64,000 nucleotides of DNA from Rhyacophila brunnea. Its lineage: Eukaryota > Arthropoda > Insecta > Trichoptera > Rhyacophilidae. Under the pieces are notes generated by a model. That model had not been told where the DNA came from. It saw only the letters and a program-made list of their open reading frames with translations, and did not search any database. Both the position numbers and the translations under genes were made by a program. This document shows, one piece after another, positions 46,967 through 58,148 of the stretch; the stretch's first letter is position 1, and each line of letters begins with the position of its first letter. Location: contig JAGYXB010000614.1 in NCBI GenBank assembly GCA_022495005.1, positions 1-64,000 on the forward strand. The letters are read 5' to 3'.

Positions 46967-49414
46967 GTGTAGAAATTTTGTATATATATTATGTGTTTGT
47001 TGTATATATGTAACATTGCAGTTTCTAAATATACAAAATAAATTAATTATTTTGAGCAGAGCTAAAATAATATTATGAAGAAGATAGATATAACATAATA
47101 TCGTTGTTTGACGTCACAATGCTAATGGTAAATTATTTCGAGAACTTCCTACAGTATCGTTTTGCACATTTAATTACTTTTTAATAACACTTTTTTTTGC
47201 TGTTTAACTGATTTACTTATTTAATAAAAATTAAAGTTATTTATAAAATCTAAGGTAACTGGCAATTATATAATCAATGTAATAATTATATTCCCGACGA
47301 TTTATTTTCAACTTTATTTGGTTCCGATGGCAAAATCATTAGAATACGCCATTTACACATGCATAGATTTATTGCTGACAGTACGTATTATCGAGGACAT
47401 AATAATAAAATGCACGTGTAAACATGTGTTATCGTGCAAGTTGCAAGATTGCAAGAAGCCTCTGAATTTTTACGTGACGTAGACATTGAAGTTCATCCCT
47501 CCAAACCAAAACCCGCCCCGCACCACACTTGGTCTTAATCGAGCGTATCACGGGACCCTACAGTGCGTTGTGAAGCATCTATTTCAATTTTGCCTGGGAA
47601 TGCCCTGAGAGAAAATACCGTAGCAATAGTGTGTATTTTAAGCTATCGCGATAATAACTATGATAATAATAACCACTATAATAATTAAAGATCCCATAAA
47701 TATGAGCATATAATGCAAATCTAGATTCCGATGAAATATACAAAACCATAGACACTTAATAACCAAATTATGCGCTATGTAGCTAAGTATATTATGCTTT
47801 CTCTGATTATTATTAATCTTTTTTTTTTATATCAAATTCAATACCAAATTTTAAAATAAACATGTAGTCACTTCAATGATTTACTAACATTACACGGGTA
47901 AGATAATATTATTAATGTGAGCATTTTTTTATTAAATTTAGTATGTATAACAAAAGATACTTATATGTATAATATATCTACCGCCAATGAATGTTTAATA
48001 TATCGGATAAAAAATGATCTGACATTCGTCGATTTTAGAAGCGATCATCGAGCCAAGCATATCAAATTATTAATTTTTGTTTATGGTTACCGAGTAGTCG
48101 GGTATTATTTACTGATTCGGTTAATTGGATAACCATCAAATTGGCACACGAAATTATGGTTTACATATTTGTAGTAAGTTATCTAGGAGAAATAAAGTTA
48201 ACGATATACATATTGCAATAATTCGTGAGCGGAACGTTGTTTAAAATTCTCACGTTTGTTATCCTACTTTATATTATAATAAAATTTCCGCTGTTGAATT
48301 AACGGAAAATAATCGGTTACTCGATGCCATCCCTAATGTTTCTTTTAATTCCTCAATTTGAATTTGACAGGCTACTGATTTTTTTTTTTTTAATTTATTT
48401 GGTCGGGTTTAATATAGGTAGGTAACCACTCTTTTTACAAAGGGATATGCTTTATAACTACTTTAAATTTATTATAAATGACGCAGCGTATTTTCGGCTG
48501 ATGAAAGATAAAATAATTGGGAAGATAAAAACTACGATAGAAAAAGAACATCATAGTAGCGGAATGAATTCAGAGATAATTATTTTGGCACAGACATTAC
48601 CAAAAGTACAAGTCTTATTTTTATATTATCAATTAGCTACTATAAATCTACCAGTATAAGTTTTCCACTGAGTGAATGCGCCATGTGCTTACATTTGACA
48701 CATAATTCAATACTTTTTATACTGTGTTGAACTTAGGTCTAAATTCGAACACCTGACGGTATATCACCATGCCAAAATTGACATTTTCAAATCTTCGAAA
48801 TGTCAGTATTTTTTTTCTATTTTCTACTAAATACTCCATTAGTATCAGCACTGTAACTTGTGCTTATAATCACTGTAGAAATAGATATACTTACATAAAA
48901 ATAGAACTGGAGGTTGCGATAAGGAAACTTTATCAAAAAAAAAATATCTAGGCAACTCCATCTTTTTATGCACATAAACCAAGAATAAAGACGCAAAATT
49001 GAAAACTCAGCTGTATTGTGATAGCGGTGTGTATGTAAATGATTCTGTGAATATCAAAGAGGACTAATATCACCGTAGAATAAAAGCGAAAGAATGTATC
49101 TCTCTCTCTTTCTCGTATCTCCAGATTTCTACAGATACTTTGGGGAAGGTTCAGCGAAAACGTCAAGGATTGATATAGAAGAGTAAGGTTACTTATTCTG
49201 AAGTCTGATATCCTAAAGGATGTTAGCATACAAGTGACGCCATAATATAATCAACATGCAAAAATTCAGTCTGTTTAAAGTTTACATTACATTTCTAAAC
49301 TCACAAATCTAACGACTTACCATGAACGTATAAAAATAATGTAAATTTGAATCGTTTCATCGATTAATGCAAAGAATAATATTATAATCTACTTGATAAC
49401 GTTTTTACGTGCAT
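46967..49414. other. A+T-rich non-coding stretch
   Basis: Frames of about 70 codons at 47917 and 48447 have no recognisable domain. Nothing else seen. Confidence 0.4.
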
Positions 49415-49927
49415 GGAGGACTCAGTGCTCGAAATGGAAAATTTCACGAACAGGAACGCTCGACAATTTTCCAAAAATGTGTGATATTAGATATAATAAT
49501 ATCTGTAATATAAAAATATCTTTTACTTTTACATGATGTACTTTTTTTTATCATCATCTTCGCCCAATACGCTATCGGCTATAACAATTAGTGGTAACAT
49601 ACAAATATAGAGTCATTTTAGTTTACGAAATCGTTTTCTAAAAAATACATTAATAATTATACAAATATAAATAACTAACCGTATATGAATCTAATTGGAG
49701 TGGGAAACATTATTAAAATACACGAAACAATAGACAAACTAATTACAATTTCCCATTGGTTTCGTTAGTAGTTTGAATAAAAATATGCAACTAAGAGTGG
49801 AATATGAGTGAAGATACTTCGGTTTAAACAAAATACATGCCGCTTTTTTCAAAGCTCTGATTTTTCGTAAATTCGAAATATTTTGATTATGGTAAACTAT
49901 TTTTTAATCAAAAGAAAATCCATCGTA

Positions 49928-49951
49928 TACGAAAAAGCAAGGGTATGGTTC
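49928..49951 (+). repeat. LINE 3'-terminal fragment (dead on arrival)
   Basis: ACGAAAAAGCAAGGGTATGG and the next bases are the same as the last bases of the minus-strand LINE at 53376-54624 just before its A tail (53395-53418). About 22 bp match exactly. The following TTCTTAATAAATTAA lacks a long A tail. Confidence 0.5.
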
Positions 49952-51360
49952 TTAATAAATTAATTAAAAAAGTATGTAATACGCAAGATTTACAAATGTA
50001 GCATTATTTATTAAATATGAATCATTTTAAACAACCTCAGAAGTGTAGGTACATATTGTTAGAAAAAAAATATTTACATCATGTGGACATGTAGGATAAT
50101 TTATTCTAATAGGTTTCCAATGTTATAGAAATTTTTATATACAGGGAAATTTTTCATATATTTATCCTATTGGATTCTGATTGATTTATTTAAATATTTT
50201 TATTTCGTATTGTACCTTAAACAATACAAATTTTTTTAACATGCATACGATGTTCACGAATATGTATCTATATTAATTATGGAATTATTTGATTTAAGTT
50301 ATTAAATCTATTATAATATTAGTTTAACCATCAAAAACACAGTTCATTCAACCCGAAAAATATCCATATAAAATTAAAACAATAAAAATATATGATAGAA
50401 GATAAAAAACACTACTTAGAATTATTAAATTTGGAAAAATAAGGAGTCTAATTTTGTCGCTTCCTCTGATAAAAACGCTTATCATTGGCTGCATACAACT
50501 TAATATTGATAAACGACCAATGAACGACCTCGATTGCATTATGCAATACAAAAACTATGAACGCGTCAAACCCATGTAAATTTCGCTAACATAATAATAT
50601 GATAAATGGACAATTCGGCCAATTATGGTTGTCTCGATACAAAATTTAAAGTTTCATTACAAAAAACAATTGCCTACCACTGCAGTAAAGATAATATATG
50701 TATTGAATGTGTTTCATTTAAAAATTTAAAAGTTCCAGTGTGCATTATAATTATTACGTTATTAACTCACTATATTTAGGCATGTAACTTAACCTTAACT
50801 GTATTAAAATAATATGTTTGAACTTGCAAAAAAGTAAGTGTCTCGTTTTATAAATTAATAATACAGTAAATCTACATTCCAATGTAAAATAGCTTCCAAC
50901 ATTTCCTTACAATCATAAAAACCTTTTTTTTCAAAATACATTATTGTCCCATACGACAATGCAATAAATCTTACTTACCCCAGTGCATTTCTTTGTATAC
51001 AATTTTATTGTTTTATCACCATTGACGCAAAAGAGTAATAATATGTCTATTGGTGCATTCAAGGCCAAATTCGTTGAAAAAAGTATTGTCTTGAAAAAAG
51101 GTTATTTCTCAAATACGCTGTCTTACACTTACTCTATCACTATTTCAAAAAAACTTAAGTGAATTATGTACGGGTCATAGAAAATCCAGTGGTTCTAAAC
51201 CAGTAAAATTATTTTTTGATAAAAAAAATATTTATGTTTTTGTACCTTTGTACATATCAATTCATTTTCGTAAATTTTAAATCTAACCCGGAACGTAATA
51301 ATATTAAGTATGACGCTTGAGGATTTTAATAGACGACTCGCTGTCCGTCGGATATTTAAC

Positions 51361-51432
51361 GAACCGGTACGCCATTTTCGAGGTTTTAACGAACAGGAAC
51401 GCCATCCTTAAGAATCCCACGAACAGGAACGG
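51361..51432. promoter_or_regulatory. Subterminal array, three 30-bp steps
   Basis: GAACCGGTACGCC, GAACAGGAACGCC and GAACAGGAACGGC start at 51361, 51391 and 51421, exactly 30 bp apart and 45 bp before the element end for the last. The sister element has the same geometry. Such subterminal motifs are commonly transposase-binding sites in hAT elements; the binding is inferred. Confidence 0.6.
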
Positions 51433-51479
51433 CGCTCCGGGGCGTTCCGCTCCATTCCGAGCGCTGGGAGGACTCCTTT

Positions 51480-52520
51480 AGGGTAAAGTACGAGCAAAAA
51501 TATGGATGCCACATTCATGGTTCTTATAGTTCGCCAAGCCAAAGTCCTTCTATCGCCGCTGTATGAATACGATGCTTTGTATTAATTAACTATAAATGTT
51601 GTTTCTTTTGGGCTCAATTCCCCGAAATCGCTGTAACTCTTGACTACCTAGCAAAAAAGGTGACCTGGACGACCCTTACGGTAAAACCCAAGTAAAGTCC
51701 CAAGCGTTCTGCCGCAAGCGAGAACGACAGAGAGGGATGAGCGTCCAGGGGTAGATCGAGAGGGACAGCGATAAGGCGGAAACGAGGACATAACCAGTCT
51801 GGCAGGGAGTAAAGCCGAGGCCGTTGGGTAGGATGGACTGGGTGTCTTCGCGTACCCCTCCTAGTGTTTTCGCCGATTGTCAAAAATTAATTTCGGAGTT
51901 CACTTGTTACGTACGTGGAAGGATTAGATCCTTAAATTTTTAATTGCCGCAGTCCACGGCGCCCATCAATAATAAATTTAGGACTATTGTGAAATTATTA
52001 ATGCGTGTTGATATTGTGTTGTGTATGTAACTTTCTGTGAACCCAAACTGTTAATAATAAAACTTTCGGCAAAGATTTGTGCTACGAACAACATGTGTTT
52101 CCTTTTGAATTTCCACCATCATCAACTGTCAATCCTGCATCTTTACCTAACCTAACCCAACATTACACTGAACGTGCTCTACCCAAACACAAAACCCAGC
52201 TTCAATTGACCGCCCTAAACAATTTAAATCACTGAGCTAGTCGAAGGGTGGAAGCTGGTCGTGTGACTCCCACGTGCCGACCAACGGCACGCTACCAAGG
52301 GCGTCATCGACGCCCGGTCGACCGGAGAGTCGAGCGCGGAGATCGGACCGGGCTGTGCGGCCCCAACTCCCCTCCCTACCGGGACTTCCGGGGTGTCATA
52401 CTTATATTTTATTATCTCAACATGATTCGACAATTTGGGTGACCGATTACGTCGATGCCTGTGCTCCCGAGTACCTACATACAGTTACGCACGCCCCGTT
52501 CCGTCAATGCGTTTGACAGG
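51480..52520. other. G+C-richer island of unknown origin
   Basis: Two tracts (about 51640-51860 and 52240-52510) are clearly richer in G+C than the surroundings, with short frames on both strands that match no family. AATAAAACTTTCGG at about 52058 could be a polyadenylation signal. A decayed LTR or viral-like insertion is possible, but I find no pair of repeats or flanking duplication. Confidence 0.4.
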
Positions 52521-53364
52521 ACGCTACTTTGGCGTTTACTTTTTACAATTATGATTATCTGACTTTATTCACTATTTTTTCAGACAATAATAATATAAAA
52601 CAGTTTTAATAGTTAAACAATTATTATAATTAGTAGTGACATTCAAAAGGAGAAGATGATATGTGTGAAAACTGTTTAGTGTAGTCACCAAGCACACTAA
52701 TAAATATGCTTTGATGCACTTATAAAAATTTTAACAAAGGCAACGTAACATGTTAAATACTTCATAAACGAAGGGTCGAGCCGTTTCGTGTAATTGCTCA
52801 CAACGATTGGCTTGAATCGTGGAATCTACGAGACTGCTCATGTAATTAGACCTTTTTACGATTCTAATTAATTTAAAGTCAAGTACATAATATCGATGTA
52901 CATCTATGCACATAACATCAAGGTTCGACGTGTATCCATGTATGAAAGTAGATAAAGTGAGCATTATATATAATTTTAAAGCTAATACCCAATAGACTGG
53001 TATTTGGAATAGAAATGGTATTTTATTATTAGATCCTTAGAAAAAACGCTGTCATCCTGAAAGGACCGTCTGGAAATTTATTATTTTAAATATTTTTATT
53101 GTCTGGTATCAGAAAACTAAAATATCTCGGTTAATAATGTCAATGCGATTATCATCGTTTCATTATCTTGTTTTTAAATATACACTCGATATGGGACAAT
53201 AGTATATTATATTATTTTTCACGAAGAATATTGTAAATCCTTCTATTTTTCTGATATGAAATTGAATAATCTATTATTACAATCATTTTCGTCTTACCTA
53301 AAGTTCTTTTTCGTACAATAACATAATATTATGTCAATTAAATTGGCTCGCGAAAACCAGTTGT
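52521..53364. other. A+T-rich non-coding stretch
   Basis: Nothing recognised. Confidence 0.4.
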
Positions 53365-53375
53365 TAATATAATAT

Positions 53376-54624
53376 TTTTTTTTTTTAATAATAACCATAC
53401 CCTTGCTTTTTCGTACAAAGTGGTTGGGTGGGTTAGTTGCATTGATGTGGGGCTAATTAGGTGCCTCCATTTATATCTTTAATTTTCTTTATGGCCAGGA
53501 TTAAATATTTTGTGTAGTGTTCTTGTGTTGTTTTATTGCTTAGGGCTTCGTGAGGCTTTTGGAGGTCAATTTCGTGATTATGTTGTCTACATCGAGTCCT
53601 GAGAGTCCATCGCTCCCTTTCTAGTATAGGGCAGTCGTTGATGACATGCCACACAGTTTGAGATGTGTTACCGTCACATGGACAACAGTCGTCATCCCTC
53701 AATTTAAATCTTTTTAGATAAGCTCGCACCGCTCCGTGACCTGTTAGTATATGTGTGAGTTCGTGTGATATTTTTAACTTCCTGGCAAGAGTGATGGCAC
53801 AGTTTATGTTTGGAATAAATTTCTGCGTTATTGATCCTGTGGCGGATGTTGTGTATCTGTGGTTCCATAGCTCTATGGTATCTTCGTTTAGTTTTTGTTT
53901 TGCGTAACTCAGAGGGAAGTGTGTATAGGTTAAAGGTCTTTTATCTCTTGTGGCTTGTTTAGCGTATTTATCAGCTTCCTCGTTTTCGGCTATCCCTGTG
54001 TGACTTCTTATCCAGAAGAATCTGGGGTTTGTTCCTATCATTCGAAGCTGTGTTGACAGTGTTAAAATATCTCTTACAAGTGGGTGTGTCGATGATAGGT
54101 TTTGGAGAGCTACCAGACTGGATTGGTTATCTGAGAATATATTTACATAGTCGTGTCTGTGGAACTTTAATCTTTTGAGTGTCCACTCGAGAGATTCTCT
54201 GATAGCAAATATTTCTGCTTGGAAAACAGTGCAGTAGCTTTCGAGCTTAAATTTTCGGGGGGTTATTAATGTTCCATTTTCGTAGGCTTCAAAAGCTGCC
54301 CCTACTTTGTTATCGATTAGACTGCCATCTGTGTAGATCTCCAATCCTGTGATGTGGTATTTTGTTTTAGTGTCTTCGTCAACTGTTCCTATGTGTTCTA
54401 CATTTTCTAAATGTCTGTTACCAGGATGTGGAAGTTGTGTGTAGTGTATTTTGTTTTCGTATGTTCTGTCTGTAGGTAAGTGTCGGGGAAGTATGTGGCT
54501 TGTTTTAACTTGGTATATTCCTGTAAGTTCTTGTATTTTTATATCTATAGGTGCTATTCCTGCCAGGACTTGTGCTGACGTTAGCGATATTGTGCGATAT
54601 CCCTTGCAAATTGATATTGCGAAA
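53376..54624 (-). mobile_element. 5'-truncated I/R1-like LINE with 11-bp target duplication
   Basis: TAATATAATAT occurs at both 53365-53375 and 54625-54635. Between them, on the minus strand, lies a LINE coding end, a short 3' UTR ending AAGCAAGGGTATGGTTATTA and an A run of about 11 (53376-53386). The arrangement (blunt 5' truncation, poly(A), duplication) is that of target-primed reverse transcription. Confidence 0.85.
53457..54624 (-). CDS. LINE ORF2 C-terminal half: RNase H and zinc knuckle
   Basis: The frame is open for about 389 codons from the insertion boundary; the further 37 codons up to 54737 are flanking sequence. It starts at CKGYRTISLTSAQVLAGIAP, the conserved segment after the RT thumb in R1/I-like LINEs. 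RNase H follows: IYTDGSL (catalytic D), FQAEIFAIRESLEW (E), IFSDNQSSL (D) and WIRSHTGIAENEEADKYAK (H and D). Then come LTHILTGHGAVRAYLKRFKL and CCPCDGNTSQTVWHVINDC, a CCHC-like knuckle. Endonuclease and RT were never copied. All RNase H acidic residues are present and the frame is intact, so the insertion is probably young. Confidence 0.85.
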
Positions 54625-54869
54625 TAATATAATATTATGTATGTGTGACAATTTACTGGTTGATACATTTGACTGTTATTTTGTCTAGACAATATTTTCT
54701 CATATAGTCGCGCGTTGGCGTTAATTAAAAATAGCATAAAAATAACCTCTTGCTGTTTAACCTATAACCTATTGTATATTACTATAAACGTTTAGCATAA
54801 TAATATGCGTTACGGTACATATACTCACCTTGTATCTTTTTAAATGTCTTAATTATATATTTCCAGCTA

Positions 54870-55120
54870 TCTCTGATTCTGCCATCCACCCTATTGAGAG
54901 GCCCATAGCGTCCTTCACTTCATTGTAAGTACCATCGAGTAGGCGACCTCTGTCTTCCGCGTCGACTGTTTCCGGTGACGATGAGCTTTTTCAAGTTTTG
55001 GCTTCAGGTTTGTGACCAAAGAACTGCAGAACTCTGTAGACACATAATTTAGACAGCATAGGTTCTACTTTTATTTCTCCCAGAACAGAGATTTCCGTCG
55101 TGCTTAACACCGCGATGGGA
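54870..55120 (-). pseudogene. RTE/CR1-like LINE C-terminal remnant
   Basis: A broken minus-strand reading gives LSKLCVYRVLQFFGH, NLKKLIVTGNSRRGRQRSPT and RW, then DAMGL-like and RDSW text. It corresponds to the NLEKLxVTGxxxGRRxRGRSPTRW end of LINE proteins and is a diverged relative of 25864-26196. At least one frameshift and a stop separate the blocks. Confidence 0.55.
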
Positions 55121-55187
55121 AACATCAGTAGGTAATAATTGTAATGGAAATTAAAAAGAAATCACTATGATAATAATAATTAATGAC

Positions 55188-55378
55188 CCCACGATGGCCT
55201 ATAGCATCGTGGGTCCCAGGTTTGAATCCTGGGTCTGGCACGAACACATATTATTGTTTTTCAATTCATGTAAGAGTCAAAATATGGACCTAATAGATTG
55301 AGCAAGTGGCTGACATTCATTTAATACAAACCCATATGATATTATTAGGATCGGACATGGTCGGAAAAATAGTATTTG
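55188..55378 (+). repeat. SINE copy 3 (diverged)
   Basis: A tRNA-like head (GCATCGTGGGTCCCAG, degenerate B box GGTTTGAATCC at 55220-55230), TGGGTCTGGCACGAACACAT, TATGGACCTAATAGATTGAG and GGATCGGACATGGTCGGA match the SINE at 32350 in order. The A-box half is deleted. Confidence 0.7.
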
Positions 55379-56470
55379 TGTGTTTATTTCATCAAATTTA
55401 CAAAATGAAATGTTGTGAAAACTGATCTCCTGTCTACCAAATCTCAGACTCCAGACCTTCAGACCAAACAGCAAATGAATTTGAAAAAAAACTATATTTT
55501 TCCTTAGATATCATCGAAATAGTCAAAACGCTCATATTTCGTAATCACAGATAAACTCTTTTAATTTTATTATTCTTATATGTAGATAATTTCGTATATG
55601 GCGTGAATATGTTGATAAGTCTAAAAACATACATTTTCAGGGCGTATATTTGTACGCTTGGGTTTCTATGGTAAATAAGATTAGGTATATATTTTTGGAT
55701 GTTTGTTATTTCTCTACAAACTAAAATTTAAAAACATTCATAATTTACCACATAAAGCTAAACGTACAAATAGCTACCCTGAGAATTGATATTTTTAGAC
55801 TTACCAACTTATTCACGTCATACACGGAATTATTGATAGCGATTAAGGAAAAAAAAACATGTGTATTTAATAATAACGATCACTCTTTAATCTCTTTTAG
55901 TAGGTAATATAGATCTATCAATTTTGCATATAAAATTTATTATTAAAAACAATAGTACACTTACAGGAAAAATGACACAACGAGGAAATAGTTTTATTTT
56001 GCGATTTTCAAATATATTTTATTGTTTTATGTTGAATACAAATTGTATATAATATATTTTAAAAATTCACATACTTAGATATTCTTTTTAGTAAGTATAC
56101 GCCACAAGCAATATGATATAGCATATCATCTTACCTTATATGTGTATCTTTTCATTGACACTGCAATCCGACGTCGGCATTACCTGGCTCCTGAAGACAT
56201 TTCATAATGGATTTTAATCATAAATCATTGTTAACTATTTGCTCAACTCACCAATTTCGTGGGCTGCATTCAAAGATATATTAAAAAAAACAACATGTGA
56301 ATTAAATTTGGTCAGACGCGTGTTTGACACATTTTTAGTCTCGAAATAAATTATCATTATATTCACAAATCAAAACTATAAAGTATATTTCCAAGACCAT
56401 AATTGATTAGACAACTGTTTTGAGGTGCTAAAGTAAGTATGGTTGCTGGAATAGACTCTGGTGGGCTCGT
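55379..56470. other. A+T-rich non-coding stretch
   Basis: Two ~70-bp segments near 55600-55680 and 55740-55820 are partly inverted copies (TGTACGCTTGGG... and ...CTAAACGTACAAATAGC). No gene. Confidence 0.4.
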
Positions 56471-56478
56471 ATTATTAT

Positions 56479-57067
56479 CAGTGCTCGAAATAGAAAATCT
56501 TACGAACCGGAGCGCTGAATAATCATTCAAAAATATCAAATTATTTTTCGGATATCATAAGGGCGATATGCCAATAATCAGGGTTTTATTTATACTTGAA
56601 GGGGCTCTGCGCTAATACAAATTACCTCCCCCCCAATACAACATTAAAATGTAGTTTTTTTTAAATGGTTACCTACTCATTTTTACAAAATCACTTATTT
56701 TTCGTAAATTTTATTAGAAGTAGGCTATTATCTTGAAAATTCTAGAAGCTCGTACATTTGTGTATTCCTTCGCTGCAAGGTTCTTTTGTGATTTGAAATT
56801 ATTTTTCAGGTTCCGGAGACCTACTAATTTAAGGTCCTGGACCTGTAGCCCCTTTAGCCTTTTTTGTAAACACATCTGAAGTCCGAACAGCCTATATTAT
56901 ATTATAGGACTAATCATTAATCAATAATACACACCTACATGCAATATTATCTCAATAATATGAAACGGAACGCAATTTTCAAAAAAGCTACGAGCCGGAA
57001 CGGTATCTTTTAGAATTTCACGAACAGGAACGGTGCTCCGGTGCGTTCCGGTCTATTTCGAGCCCTG
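56479..57067. mobile_element. hAT-family MITE (589 bp), sister of 49423
   Basis: The left end CAGTGCTCGAAATAGAAAAT and the right end, the reverse complement of CAGGGCTCGAAATAGACCGG, are flanked by ATTATTAT on both sides (56471-56478 and 57068-57075). Subterminal GAAACGGAACGC, GAGCCGGAACGG and GAACAGGAACGG start at 56962, 56992 and 57022, again 30 bp apart and 45 bp from the end. No coding frame. Confidence 0.88.
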
Positions 57068-57177
57068 ATTATTATATAATATATAAAAATCTCAGTTATT
57101 ACCTATTGTACAATATTAATTTAAAAATAATAACACATAGTTATCTTCATACAGGGATAACATTGTACAGTGTATTT

Positions 57178-57283
57178 ATCTTACGAAGGTACACCCCACT
57201 CTGCCGACAGCGTGTATAGAGAACTGTTTTTCTGAAGCCAATTACTGCGCAGACTGCCTATCAGAGTGGGATACACCTTTGTG
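57178..57283. repeat. Short fold-back inverted repeat
   Basis: CTTACGAAGGTACACCCCAC at the left pairs with CTCACAAAGGTGTATCCCAC read from the right on the other strand, followed by TCTG in both. The total is about 104 bp with a central loop. No clear flanking duplication. It is locally G+C-richer. Confidence 0.45.
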
Positions 57284-57289
57284 AGATCA

Positions 57290-58148
57290 ATATACTGATT
57301 CAGTAATATTCAAACTGTACCCCACAAAACCTTGGAGTTCCACAACTTTTAAAAAATCTGAATAAAATGTTTTTTTAGTAGAAAATCCAAATAAATGTCA
57401 TTTAAAGCCCAGGCTTTTACAGGTATTTGAAGACTACTGGTTTACACCAACATTATATTTAAATTACCTAAATGTTCTTCAAAATATCTTATACGTCTAA
57501 GCATTGGAATTGTTATTTCTAAATTATATTAATTTATCTACGTTAAATTATAGTGCTTAGGTCTCTTAATAATTATTGGTATCATTTATTAATATTTAAT
57601 AAATTATATAAATATCACAATAAAACAATTTGTTATTAAGAACAAAATAATTGTATAACTTCTACAGTTAATAATATACTATATGTTGCTTTATAAGAGT
57701 GGGACAATGGTTCCAAATAATCAGTAGGTAACTGGAGGGACTAGAAGATTTTTGTCACCACTCTTCAACCAAGAGATGGAGCACCTTTATGATCACAAAA
57801 ATACAAATATATGGCTATAATGGACGCCCACAGTAATCCAACGAAATGCATGTTTATTTATCTCCCATTAAAGCGGGGTGTATTATGTACATCAAATGAC
57901 GGAATTACGAGACATGCAATTAAATACTAAAAAATATTTTGTTGAACATAACCAATTATTATAAAAATAGAAAATATTAAAGGTAGCTGTGTATTACCGA
58001 TAACTGTGTATGTTTTACTAAACGGACGAACCCAGTTCTGATCATTATCGTATATTATGCAACACGAGTAAGTACTATATTATTATATACCTACATAATA
58101 CTATATTTTCCGCTTAAAAACGTTTACATCAATTCATCAAACTCAAAA
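57290..58148. other. Region downstream of the receptor gene
   Basis: This would hold the 3' UTR of the minus-strand receptor if 58149 is the true end. A minus-strand AATAAA is found at 57854-57859, about 290 bases beyond the stop; none lies closer. No other gene is seen. Confidence 0.4.

Larger units (their letters stand above)
49423..51466. mobile_element. hAT-family element (2044 bp), non-coding
   Basis: The left end is CAGTGCTCGAAATGGAAAAT and the right end is the reverse complement of CAGCGCTCGGAATGGAGCGG. The eight flanking bases GGAGGACT are identical at 49415-49422 and 51467-51474, an 8-bp hAT duplication. The right subterminal region has a 30-bp-periodic array (51361-51432). No transposase frame is visible despite the length. 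A LINE 3' tail lies within at 49930. The sister element is at 56479. Confidence 0.85.
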
